NCBI GenBank assembly: GCA_034638255.1
Contig: JAWPGT010000074.1
Location: forward strand, 47,691 to 111,690
Direction of reading: 5' to 3'
Length of the DNA stretch: 64,000 nt
From: Coprinus comatus
Lineage: Eukaryota; Basidiomycota; Agaricomycetes; Agaricales; Agaricaceae
Shown here: positions 48,353-58,764 of the stretch, one piece after another
Numbering within the stretch: the stretch's first letter is position 1
Layout: each line of letters opens with the position of its first letter
Notes under the pieces: generated by a model
The model's database searches: none
What the model saw: only the letters and a program-made list of their open reading frames with translations
What the model was told of the DNA's origin: nothing
Position numbers and translations under genes: made by a program

Positions 48353-50174
48353 AAGATAGGCAATGGTGAAATTGATAGCAAGGGGATATGATGGTCTTGG
48401 ATTTGCCGGAAAATTGGAATGTGAAATTAGTCCTTTTGATATGTATATAAAGCTGAATCAACTGGTTGAACTTTGAATCCTCATGGACTCAGGAGGCAGA
48501 AATGAGAGACGAGAAACAATTCAAAGGATGAAAATAGAGATATCTTGTGACAATGATGTCGGAGCTGTTAGTATTCGATCCCATATTTCCTCTAAACTAG
48601 GAATGAGAATCTTGTTTTGGGATGGAACGATCGCATTAAAGCAAGTAGAGTGCGAAAGCAGTCCTTTGGTAAAAAAAAAATCATCAGTAGACTACGCTTG
48701 TGTATCAATATCGAGTAATTAGACATATTGAGATTCCTCCAGAACTGTATCAGTGCTGCCGGTAGCTATGTGTGCTATGAAAAAATGCATTTGCAGAGCT
48801 CGAAAATGACGTCGGAGTTCCCAATTGTACGGTTATATGGTTACAAGGTGATATTCTTACATATAGTGGAACAGAAGTTGATCTCACGCGGCCTCTGTAT
48901 TTCAGAGTCGAAAAGGCAAGAATTGAGTACATTGTAACTAGAACCAACGTCTTAGTATAAAGGGTGTTGGACAAATATTAATAAACTTTCAAAAATTGAA
49001 ACGTAACTCTTGCTCGTCGAGTTCAGGTAGGGCAACTAGTAATTAAATAATATATTGGCTTCCTGTAGACTGACACTTTGAGTGTATGGGAGAGGTGACC
49101 ACGTCGTGCAACTGGTATTGTGGTAATACTAAGGGAAGAGCACAACGTGGTCGAGCCTGGCGATGCGACGGGAGAACGACAGCGGCTCACCAGTCGTTCA
49201 GGAGTCGCACCTAGTGTCAATCCGAGGGAGGTGGGAGGGTAAATAAAATGATGAAGCAACGAGATGTTGCATTCATATGGAGTGGTATGGAGGGATCAGA
49301 CAGGTAAGTACGCGTGAACGGTGACGCGCTGTTGCAATTAGGTCACATGAATCTCCTTTCAAGACATCGCATCTGGAGTCGTGGAAATATGTAATGACAT
49401 CACGTTTAATTGTTGATTTGTCGAGCGACTCATATTGATCTTTGCAATAAAACTCAATAATTGTTTCTTGGCATTCAAGGAGAATACGAAGACAATCGTT
49501 GTAGTGGACTCGATCTAGTTGAAGTATGTGAATTTAGTTACGTCGACGTTTTTGAGATTGAAGTTTTATGGAGAGTTACACGTTGTAAGCGAGCTGCAAT
49601 GGGCATTGGGGAGTGGCCATGACGAGCTTATCTAGTGTCCCAATTTTCTTGTGTTGGTGCCAATCTCGGATGTTTGTGTTCACCTACGTATGTATTTGTT
49701 AACGGCTTGCTTTGGAACTTCGATAGATATTGTGGGGGTTCAGCGTTCAGTCCCTGTCAGCACATCGATTAATGGTCGTGGAACGTGAACCTTCCACGGA
49801 TGGTTCCCAATTGGATGGTTGGCTGGATCTACAAGCGATGATATATTACCAGATGAGTAATAAAATAAAATGAAGGTATAATTTATTAATGTTGGTGTTG
49901 GGGTTATATGATTGTTGGGAATGTTGTAGTACCCAAGGCAGGGTTGGACCTTGGTGAATGGGTGGCATTTGAGGATAGTCATATGTTGAATGTTCGAATC
50001 GTTTGTCACTCACGAGTCATTAGCACAAATATGTATGAGAAACCCAAATCATTTTATACATACATGTCACTAAAACGAAGATTAAACCCTGCTTGCTTTA
50101 TTTCCAAAGGTGTTAGTCAGGCTAATAAAGAAGCCATCAAATCTCTCATCCGAAGTCAGTCGGTCACGGATATG
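48353..50174. other. Spacer with an unassigned coding-like block
   Basis: Around 48790-48960 a plus-strand frame reads VPNCTVIWLQGDILTYSGTE, then LTRPLYFRVEKARIEYIV before TAA; it looks real but incomplete. A frame at 48483-48722 precedes it. An imperfect inverted repeat (GACCACGTCGTGC at 49097, GCACAACGTGGTC at 49140) lies downstream. No gene can be completed. Confidence 0.35.
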
Positions 50175-50423
50175 GTCCTTACCCATCACTTAGGTGACGA
50201 CAATCACAAGATAGCCGGGTGATAAATTACTGACTCTCATACCAATTATATCAAATCTGATTCGTCAAACAAGAGTATTGATTTTAGCGTCATATGTAAG
50301 GAATTAAAAGTTACCTGAAAAATTGGTTTGCTGTGTACGTGGGTTTTTAACGCCATAAATTTAATTATATACAAACTTCAGGGTGATAACTATATTTCAG
50401 TCTTATTCCAGTTATTTCACTCT

Positions 50424-52205
50424 CTACACACCAGTATTGATCAATACATTATGGGTTTGAGTTCTCCATATTTCCTTCTGGCTGTTGCGACAAATAATTT
50501 CTGACTTGGTTTTCAAAGTTAGCCAGCATGATATCATCTCTTCTATCAGGTTGGTTGATTTTACGGAGTTCCAGGATGCTAAAGTATAACATAGTGCACG
50601 ATGATGAGCGACTAGCACGTCTTTCATAGGTCGTGATAACTTACATTCGACATGTCTGCCAGTGCGCATAAGAGTATCAATTTTTCCAGTTTATCAACCA
50701 CCATGTCATACTTTGACTCACCAGAACATTAGGAAGCATTATAGATATATAATGGCAAGGCACTAGCCATATTCTGAACTTCCTAGTGACAGAATATACT
50801 GAGTTCTGTTAGATAGCCATCGGTATCCAAGTAACTTACCCAAAGTATACTATGAACGTCACAAGATGCAATATCAACATGACAAAGAATAAAGATAACC
50901 CTGTAAGATATTGTAATCAGTACCTGCTTGTAGACATAGCAGAGTCTAGTATACATACCTTGTTTGAGAATAACTCTCGGAAGTGTAGAATCAAGACCCG
51001 TTATACGAATTGTATGCTACACCGTCAACGTGCCTTGTTCAGCAACTCAAACATTCGGAGCAGTATCCAACAAATGTGTACACACCGTGACTATAAGTCC
51101 AGTTGTGAAAATATCCAAAGCAACGGTGTAAGCCTATGAGCGTAGATTGAATGCCGGGGAACGCGCATAGATTGAGGGTACTCACTGTGACATACTACCA
51201 TAACGTTGTTCATTAGAAACATCATCAAAACAGGGCCCATAATTGAAACTTCAAACACTTACGCGATATCGTTGCATGAACTTGAAGCTCCGAAAGCAAC
51301 CCCACTTTTCAACAAAATGGAACGGTGCCGAAAGAAATTCCGAGTTGTTAGTAAAGTAGGCCCAACACTGAATACCAATGTAACCTAACAAACAGATAAC
51401 TAGAGCATAGAGAATTTTTGGTTTGCGTCCCGCGTAGCCCCATGCTCGCATCATGAGTAGACCTATCTCACTTGTAAGACTTTCTCGTTCAGGGAGAGTG
51501 TGATACTTTACATTGAGGAAAGACATTCTACGATGAATGATAATGACTCGTTAGTTCAGTTTTGTAGTAATGTAGGGAGTTCTTACCAGAGACATAAGCA
51601 TCAAATGCCGTCCATTGTATAGCCTATCTCTTTGACATTCTTGCACTGTAAAATCCATTGCATATGTCCACGTAAATACTGGCCAAGTAAATATCGAACC
51701 AAAACGACACAGCAAGTATATCACTGTAGGAAGTGACCATCGTGCTCGATAGATCTGGATTTGATATTGGTATTACAAGTTCGCTAAGAACGTTAGAAAT
51801 TACCAAGACATACAAGTTTCAGTTCAACAGGAAATCTGTAGTAAAAGTTAACATCATTATTGCCTAGCAGTCGATATTGGTAAGAAATTGGAATGAGGTG
51901 ACTTGCAGTTGAATAAATTCGGCAATAGCAATGGGATCTGGGCAAGTTGTAAGCGTTTGCAAAAGAAGTTTTCAAGGTTGAGGTTTCTTACAAAGAGCTA
52001 TACACAGGGGTGTGTCAAAGATGAGACGACATATTCCACCGGTAGGACAAACTCACCAAAGAGACAATGCCGCGCCCTGTATTGCATATATGTCTACACT
52101 CAAACATGTCATGTATCAAAAGTGTAGCGATAAGTAGACTTACACTCGTATACCACTGAATGTACGCGCAATCATCGCGACAGCTTGGGGTGGAACATTC
52201 GACAT
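50424..52205 (-). CDS. DUF6533-type multi-span membrane protein, right copy
   Basis: Counterpart of the 26.6-kb gene in the other repeat arm. Start MSNVPPQ at 52205. The conserved HWSLP-type exon reads QIQIYRARWSLPTVIYLL, and the 51251-51526 exon reads MMRAWGYAGRKPKILYAL. The C-terminal exon resembles the left copy but stops after LINTGV, because one T is missing relative to the left copy (GTGTAG against GTGTTAG), shortening the tail by about 20 residues. Whether either copy is functional is undecided. The two transposon insertions lie upstream of this start codon and could have altered its promoter. Confidence 0.55.
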
Positions 52206-52452
52206 AAGTTATTGCAGGTCAAGATCTTGCAGAGCGTGGGCGAGATAGGGTGATCTTAAGGAACAGCTGTGGACGAGATGGGGGCCTAAGCATATATACT
52301 GGTTTTTAAACAACCTATCCGCCACAAGCGCTCTCAATTGTATTGAACTTTGAACCTTATTTGAAGTTTACGGGGATAATATGACTTCCGAATAATATGT
52401 TAATAGGATGACACTAAGATCAAGTATGGTTCTGAGCATTTACACTCCTCAC

Positions 52453-52998
52453 CAGTGTTGTACCAAACAATGACAGGCGACGAAATAGCCATTGCCCGTC
52501 GGTCACAGATGTTGGCTATTGTGACACGACTACAACCAAATATGGAAAAGAATAGTAATGATGCCATCACCAGGCAGATCATCTTCAACACACGCATATT
52601 TGCAACAAGTAATGGTACATTTCAAAATTTACATGGTTTACATACTTCAAACCTCAAGAATAATATTCTAGACTATCACATTCAATATCTAGTTCTCCCA
52701 ATCCATCTAAATATACCAAATTACATAGTTGAAGCTCCTCATCTAATGTTTTAGCAGCGAGTTGCTCGGAGTTACTATCATGTGATTGAAACTCGCAGAT
52801 GTCGATACCACGGGATCACCATGAACAAAGTCATGTGACTCTGCCCACGGGGCCAATGTGTTAGGGTCTTGTCAACCAACAATGTCTTTCCCAGGCTATT
52901 CTAGGCTATTCTACTATATTAGGCTAAAGACATGACGACGTCGGAGTTGCCAGTGACTATGGCACATACGACCAAACATTGGTTGGTACAACACTGCT
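52453..52998. mobile_element. hAT-like MITE with 8-bp target duplication
   Basis: 546 bp. Inverted ends CAGTGTTGTACCAAACAATG and (reverse complement of the 3' end) CAGTGTTGTACCAACCAATG differ at one position in 20. It is flanked by CTCCTCAC at 52445-52452 and 52999-53006. The left repeat arm carries a single copy of this site (26361-26368, reverse strand) with no insertion, proving both borders. The inner frame (52455-52754) shows no transposase motif. Termini and target length fit the hAT superfamily. Confidence 0.93.
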
Positions 52999-53047
52999 CC
53001 TCACTCATTCGTTTGACAAGTATCCGACGCTCGTATTCCTGTTCATA

Positions 53048-53704
53048 CAGTGTAACACTGTCACTTGACACATGAAACTGTATTATTTTTTTCAAGACTC
53101 ATTGAAGCATGTAATTAATAAGTAAATTTTATAAACATGTTGTAAACTCAATTATAAATGTTTATGAATGACTTTGGGAGAAAAAGATAAAAGTGAAAAA
53201 ATCTGAAAATTGAACTACGAGAGGGTCTAAAATCAGGCCAAAAAGTGTCAATTGACACACCGTGACCTTATGTGACACGCACATCAAAATCCATCATCAC
53301 CGTCTTCATCTACTGATTCTTGAGTGTACAAGTTGTCACACATTGCGAAAACTACTGTAGAATGTTCGAACGGCATGCTATTTACGTCAAGATTTGCAGG
53401 TATATAGTAAGCATGCTTGACAATTGGTGTGCAAATTTTGAATCCGTTTTGATTAGAAATGGGAAGGATAGAATAACTATAAAAGTCATCTACTTTTGAG
53501 ATTTCATTGATCCCCGATTTTTTATCAGTAAATTTCTTCTTAACCATGCATTTCTCACTCTGTAGCTTTCATACTTTTTATAATGGTACTGATACTATGT
53601 ACGCCAATTTACACGATTTTTATAGAATTAAACAATAAGGGGGGAAAATGGAATAATTGATCGTGTCAAGTGATTGTGGTGTGTCAAGTGACGGTGTTAC
53701 ACTG
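53048..53704. mobile_element. TA-inserting (Tc1/mariner-like) non-autonomous element
   Basis: 657 bp. Inverted ends CAGTGTAACACTGTCACTTG and (reverse complement of the 3' end) CAGTGTAACACCGTCACTTG extend about 24 bp. TA flanks both ends (53046-53047, 53705-53706). The left arm has the empty TA site at 26318-26319. A word related to the end (TTGACACACCGTGAC) recurs inside near 53250. A minus-strand frame of 87 codons (53284-53547) has no DDE motif that I can see. Confidence 0.92.
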
Positions 53705-54486
53705 TAACAAATAAAGTATCTCTAATTCAATATTTGACAATATGGTATCACTAACTTATGATATTCTGTACCCATGTTAATACATACAAGTATCACGCTA
53801 CATATCAATGAAACCATTTCTATGTAAGGTATGCGCAGTAGAGATCCATCCCACGATCGTGACTTTTCGTGACAAATGCACCAATCTTTAAAGGTGGAGG
53901 CTTCAACAACAGAAATAAAAAATCTGTTTCCAACATGTTGTAGGCATACACGTTCCCAACATAAAGCTCGGGCTCAAATTTTGAGTAATATGCTTAACGA
54001 TTCATCATTGAATATCTGACTTTTTGGAAGGCTGATTACATTTAACAATTCCCCGAGTCCTATTCAATAAACCTTGCTACCGTGATGGACACTGTGATGG
54101 ATTCCTACAGCTCATACCTGAGTAACTTGACGATTGAACTCATCCCTGACTCATCCACGACCAGATTCAATCCAACAATAGAGTGTCAACAACCTCGGTT
54201 GTCAATTACTTCCCTGATAATAATCCCCGCCTATTGACGGCATCCCTGAAAGAACCCAAATAAAGTTTTAAGCCGCTGGAAATACAAATAATGAGAATGT
54301 GTCGCTATGTTTCGTTAGGTTTGATAGGGTTGATACCCAAAAGCAGTCAGAATCAACTTGGAATCCCTCAGCTTCCAAACTTACTAATTGATATGTACAA
54401 TGTACATTATGACATTGGGGCAAAGCTTCGTGTACTGCGTAAGTTGTTATACCAACAGAAAACGAAGCAATCTCAATGATGATGCA

Positions 54487-54575
54487 ATTATAACTTCCAA
54501 AACATATAATCCAACTAGAACACATGCGTAAGAGAGTAAGTTGTTCAATTGATCATACATACATCTTTGAATCAT
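54487..54575 (-). repeat. Inverted copy of the FAD-oxidase 3' flank
   Basis: Reverse complement matches 38672-38760, sharing words such as GATCAATTGAACAACTTACT and CTAGTTGGATT. It abuts the Crinkler relic that follows. Confidence 0.85.
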
Positions 54576-54800
54576 GGGCCATCCTTATGGCATGATCAAA
54601 CGACAACATTCAGAAGACAAAAGCTATTTTATGTGGTTGACACACTAATACAGTCTCGGAAATTCCTATCACACCTCTCCATCGTATCTTTGACTCATGA
54701 ACGGCCACTTTAAAATGCAACCGAGAGTTCTGAGTCAAATTATCAATATATTTTTCGAAATATTGTACAACCCAAAGCTTAATCGCATATATATAGAGAA
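54567..54800 (+). pseudogene. Crinkler-kinase relic fragment
   Basis: Parallels 43388-43620 of the CRN pseudogene: CCATCCTTATG, CATGATC, AACAACATTCAGAAGACAAA and a TGTGGT block are shared, after which identity fades. No usable frame. A second, older CRN copy, joined directly to the oxidase-flank fragment. Confidence 0.7.
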
Positions 54801-56402
54801 GGAAAACTTATATACAGATCGTTATATACACTCACCTTGAAAAACATTTTTCGGCACCCAAAACCAAGGTAATTGACTGGCACTAACCTTAACTGTTCCT
54901 CTTGTCACCTATAGTCTGAAGTTGGAAAAACGAAAGGGGGAGGGGGAGTATATGAACGACAAGGAGTTTCAATTCTAAGTTGAACCATAGCATGTCAGTT
55001 TCCAAGATTTGTTTTAAGGGGAGTCCTAGACAATTCTTTGAATTCCAGTTTAAGAACTTGTACAAGTATCCCTCATGTATTAGCTCTGAGCTTATATTCT
55101 ATGACAGTGAGATATTGACAAGGTGAGGCTGTCTCTAGGTTCTCTATAAACTATCATGACAAACATTTGTATTGCATATTTATAATTCAAATTGATATAT
55201 ATATATATCAGATAATACATGTTCCTATAACTCCTTAATACCGTATACGTAGGTCCATCCATCGACAGGGGATGTCGGCTTCCCCAATGTCGTTGGAGTG
55301 GCGAGTGGCAACCTACTCAAATAAATATTAATATGGTTATCTCCAACTTTCAAGGTCACCAGACAAGAATAAAGAAAAAAACCCACTGTTTGTAATGAGG
55401 CCAGTCGTCTGGATTGGACCAGTAAAATTTACACCATACGTCTATGAGATGGTAAAACTTGAGTATACGAGTAACGTTATTTTAAGAACGACTTGCAGTG
55501 TTTGTGAGGCTATTCTCGTGTCTTTGTATTCAAAAGGCAACGGTATGTGCTTTAAGTGATCTTTCCGAAACATGTCGATGATGCTCGAATGAGTGGCAGT
55601 GTATGATTCAGAGGTAGTAAGATTGGATATTGGAAATAGGGAATCCGTTTCTTATGATATGTAACTTCGGTCAAATACTCCCTTTTATAAGAGATACAAA
55701 TGCGAAGTCTAGGAGGACCTGAGTAATCTTAGGAAGCTCGTTTTTTGTTCAGTGTAGTGGCTAAGAAAAGAAGAGGAAGCGTGTTTGATATGATGGACAA
55801 AGACGTTCCTTCTCTTGACAGTTGACAATTTCTGACAGTGTTGCACTTTCTATTGTACGCTCAATTTGGCTTCAACATTTCATTGTTCACAAATCTGATT
55901 GACGTTGGAATCAAACAGACTTGTTTTGGGTACTCGTGTCTATAATTTGTTAAGCGTGAAATGCTATTGGAGAGAACAGGATGATAACAAAGGCGTAACA
56001 TGCAGTAACAATTACATGCGGAAAAAGGGAAACAATAGATGATTAATATTCGATGGCAATGCAATAAAAACGGAGCTAATATGATCTAAATGATCACCAT
56101 ATAGACTCGATTCAATCATCGAGAAGTTCCTAGAGACGGTACCAAGTGACCAAAGGACCGAAAGCATGAAGCTTGAAGGATGGTTTGGAGGATCTTCCTT
56201 TTTCCTCCAATACGTTTGACCAATGACATCATTATACTGGACATTTTAGCCGCCGCCTGTTTTATGAAGTGACGGATAGATTTGATATTACGACCTCGGA
56301 TGAAGATAATTCGCTTGAATTGTTGGAATTATGATGTAAAGTCGTAGCCAAACAAAGCGTTGGTTAATTATACCACCACCTCGAAGCTATCTACAATCAA
56401 TA
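54801..56402. other. Spacer before the GC-richer gene block
   Basis: 1.6 kb without a supportable gene; a minus-strand frame at 55861-56064 has no motif. The last few hundred bases should contain the roadblock gene promoter. Confidence 0.5.
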
Positions 56403-56929
56403 ATGACCACCGTAATCCCCGATCCAACAAGAGCACGGCCAACATTCACATCGTCTCCACCACCTCCAGCAACAACAGCAGCAGTGATACCTCCTGAAGT
56501 AGAACAAACACTCAGCACATTGACATCGCATCGTTCAGTTCTGGGATACCTATTGATCGCACGTGGAGGCCCTCATACGGCGAGTATCATACGATCTTCT
56601 GGAGTTGTGTTTGAGGGAGAAAAGGGACGAAAGTATGCGAGTGTTGTTTCTCAGATTGTGGAGAGCGTGCAAAGTGGACTGGAGGAAGTGAGTGAGAATA
56701 TGGGAGATGAGACGAGTGACAAGGTTTGGATAAGTAGGAATGTATTGAATAATGTGCTTATATATTATGATTGCAGGACGAGGTGCGGTTTATGCGAATA
56801 CGGACTAAACGACACGAGATACTGTTGTCTCCTGGTGAGTGATAATGTAGTGCAAGGCTGGCAGTGTGTTGACTTGGGGTAGATGAACGGTATCTGCTTG
56901 CGGTGTTGCATGATCCTAGTGTTAGTTAG
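56403..56929 (+). CDS. Roadblock/LC7-type dynein light chain (141 aa)
   Basis: Dynein-associated or Ragulator-type adaptor fold. Exons 56403-56723, 56777-56834 and 56883-56929 total 426 nt and close at TAG. A Pro/Ala/Thr-rich N-terminal extension precedes the domain: PPEVEQTLSTLTSHRSVLGY, HTASIIRSSGVVFEGEKG, SQIVESVQSGLEEVSE, EVRFMRIRTKRHEILLSPD and RYLLAVLHDP are the roadblock elements. Usual roadblock proteins are about 100 residues; the surplus is the N-terminal tail. Convergent with RHO1, with 66 bp between stop codons. Confidence 0.88.
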
Positions 56930-56995
56930 GTTGTAGAAAGGGTATGATATTGATATAAAAGTCGTAATAGCAGTCAAGAACAAAGGTATCATCTT

Positions 56996-57777
56996 CTACA
57001 GCACAGTGCAGTGGTGCGACCTCTTGCCGCCCTTGCCTCCTCGGCTAAGCAGCGCGGCACGCGTAGCGTACTGGAACACCTCACGCACACCCTCTCCAGT
57101 CTTGGCAGAGCATTCAAGGTAGTGCTTGGCTCCAATCTTCTGCGCTACCGCCATGCCCTGACAACGATGATAAGCAACTGGCGTCGTGAGGAACAGAGCA
57201 AACACACCTCTTCGGGCGTCACAGGACGCTGGCTGGTCTTTCGCAGCTCTTCAATCACACGAGGGTCACGCCTTAGGTCCTTCTTGCAGCCCACGAGGAT
57301 GATGGGAAGCCCGGCGCAAAAGTGCATCACCTCGGAAATCCACTACAGCATGGTCAGCACACAGTCAGCCATGGCAACAGACGTACGGACCTTCTCCTGG
57401 ACGTTGTCTAGAGAGTCGGGCGAGTCGACGGCAAAACAGATGAGGATGACATGGGAATCCGGATACGAAAGCGGGCGAAGACGGTCATAGTCTTCCTGGC
57501 CGGCGGTATCCCATAGCGCAAGTTCAACGTGCTTGCCATCGACCTCGACGTCGGCCACATAGTTCTCGAATACTGTAGGCACATATACCTGCACATATCG
57601 TCAGCACAAGCTCCCCTAGCCACAATACTACGGACCTCTGGGAAAGTGCCTTTGGAGAAGACGATCAAGAGACAGGTCTGGTTCTGTGAGCTCGCTGGGT
57701 GTGGTGATGTGCGGAGAGGTTACCTTTCCACAGGCACCGTCGCCGACGATGACAAGCTTTCTTCGGATTTCAGACAT
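56996..57777 (-). CDS. RHO1: Rho1 small GTPase (196 aa)
   Basis: Membrane-bound switch controlling actin, cell-wall glucan synthesis and the protein kinase C pathway. Exons 57724-57777, 57636-57677, 57391-57588, 57208-57342 and 56996-57157 total 591 nt and close exactly. Motifs: P-loop GDGACGKTCLL, switch [12 protein letters not shown], switch [25 protein letters not shown] (the TKxD/NKxD position, here CKKD as in Rho1) and [10 protein letters not shown]. The tail [11 protein letters not shown] is a polybasic region with CAAX box CTVL, predicting geranylgeranylation. Its 5' end lies 91 bp from the 3' end of the next minus-strand gene. Codon use looks GC-richer than in neighbours further left. 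Confidence 0.95.
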
Positions 57778-57868
57778 GGTCGTGTTTGCAGAGAGAGTGG
57801 CCGCTGTTGTCCACATCACACCACCATTTATCCACAAACAACATTACGTAAACGTCTGTGCGTGCGAA

Positions 57869-58714
57869 CTACACATCAATTCCTCCACTCGACAAGTAGC
57901 TGTTATTCGCCCCATGGCTCCCCATCTTCCACAGTTCCACCCTCTGTACCTCGTACTCGCCAAAACTAGTGATAATATGTAGCTTTAATATGTCGCTGTA
58001 CGAGAATGCAATCCCCTTTTTTCTGCGGTAGTTGGTGTTCAGTACTGTGCAGTGTAGCTACATTTTTTTTTTTTTCCGTCAGTCATCGCCACGGAAGAAA
58101 TATGCTGTACACACCTTGAGTGGCCGGCGGTCGGTGATATAACCTGCGGCCTGGAAAGTGTTGTGAACAATGTCTGTTTGCCGTCAGATGCACTGCCAAT
58201 TTACGGGAGACTGAATACTCACTGCACACGTTCTTGAGTTGGGCAGTGTCCTTCACTTCCAGATATAACACATGCGCATCCACCTCGTCCCCATTCTTCT
58301 TCGTCTTGAGTGCCTGGATACCGTCTAGCTGAACCTTCACTGAATTATTCTCACCAAGTATTCCACGGATCTCTGGACGAAGAGATTCCAACAGTTGCAA
58401 CGCATCATCCACAGTCTTGGTCTCAGCGCCCAATTTCATCACACCCAGCGTCAGATGAAGTCTGCGTGGATCTATTACAATGCTTCTGTCTAGCCCACGC
58501 ACCAGCGCATTTCCCTCCGGATCAAATAGACTTTGTTGCAGACTGGCTACTCTACCTCGCAACGTCGAGTGAATGTGCTGATTATCTTGTCAATTATATA
58601 TGAATGTCGCTTGTTCATCTGGTACTTACGAGCGGTAACGCTAGGACTATGTGATCGCCATCAGTATTTGAGACCGCGTGGGAGCGTAGACTTACAATGT
58701 GTCGGCCGTTGCAT
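57869..58714 (-). CDS. ASCC1/AKAP7-like 2H phosphoesterase protein (212 aa)
   Basis: Member of the 2H (two HxT/S) phosphoesterase fold, related to the ligT-like domain of ASCC1 and AKAP7. Exons 58696-58714, 58630-58646, 58577-58223, 58173-58115 and 58057-57869 total 639 nt and close exactly. It starts MQRPTHFLALPL; first signature DPRRLHLTLGVMKL (HLT), second KLHCTVLNTNYRRKKG (HCT), and the characteristic ending SFGEYEVQRVELWKMGSH then SSGGIDV. A naive reading stops at 58079 inside the last intron; the C-terminal exon with the second HxT is easily missed. The start lies 51 bp from the divergent aspartic protease start, so they share a promoter region. No KH domain is seen, unlike animal ASCC1. 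Confidence 0.9.
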
Positions 58715-58764
58715 TGGTATGTTTTGTTTGGAAAGAGACAACAGATGTAACTCAATCTCTCACC

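Larger units (their letters stand above)
50175..54270 (-). repeat. Large inverted repeat, right arm
   Basis: Reverse-complement partner of 25220-28665. It is 4.1 kb long because it carries two insertions (52453-52998 and 53048-53704) that the left arm lacks, and it lacks the left arm's 537-bp insertion. Without insertions both arms are about 2.9 kb. Confidence 0.92.

Noticed and set aside
49097..49152. Imperfect 13-bp inverted repeat as transposon ends
   Set aside because: The arms are only about 30 bp apart, have one mismatch, and lack target duplications.
58079..58083. Stop codon of the 2H phosphoesterase at 58079-58081
   Set aside because: It lies inside an intron; the continued exon at 57869-58057 carries the second HxT and the conserved C-terminus.
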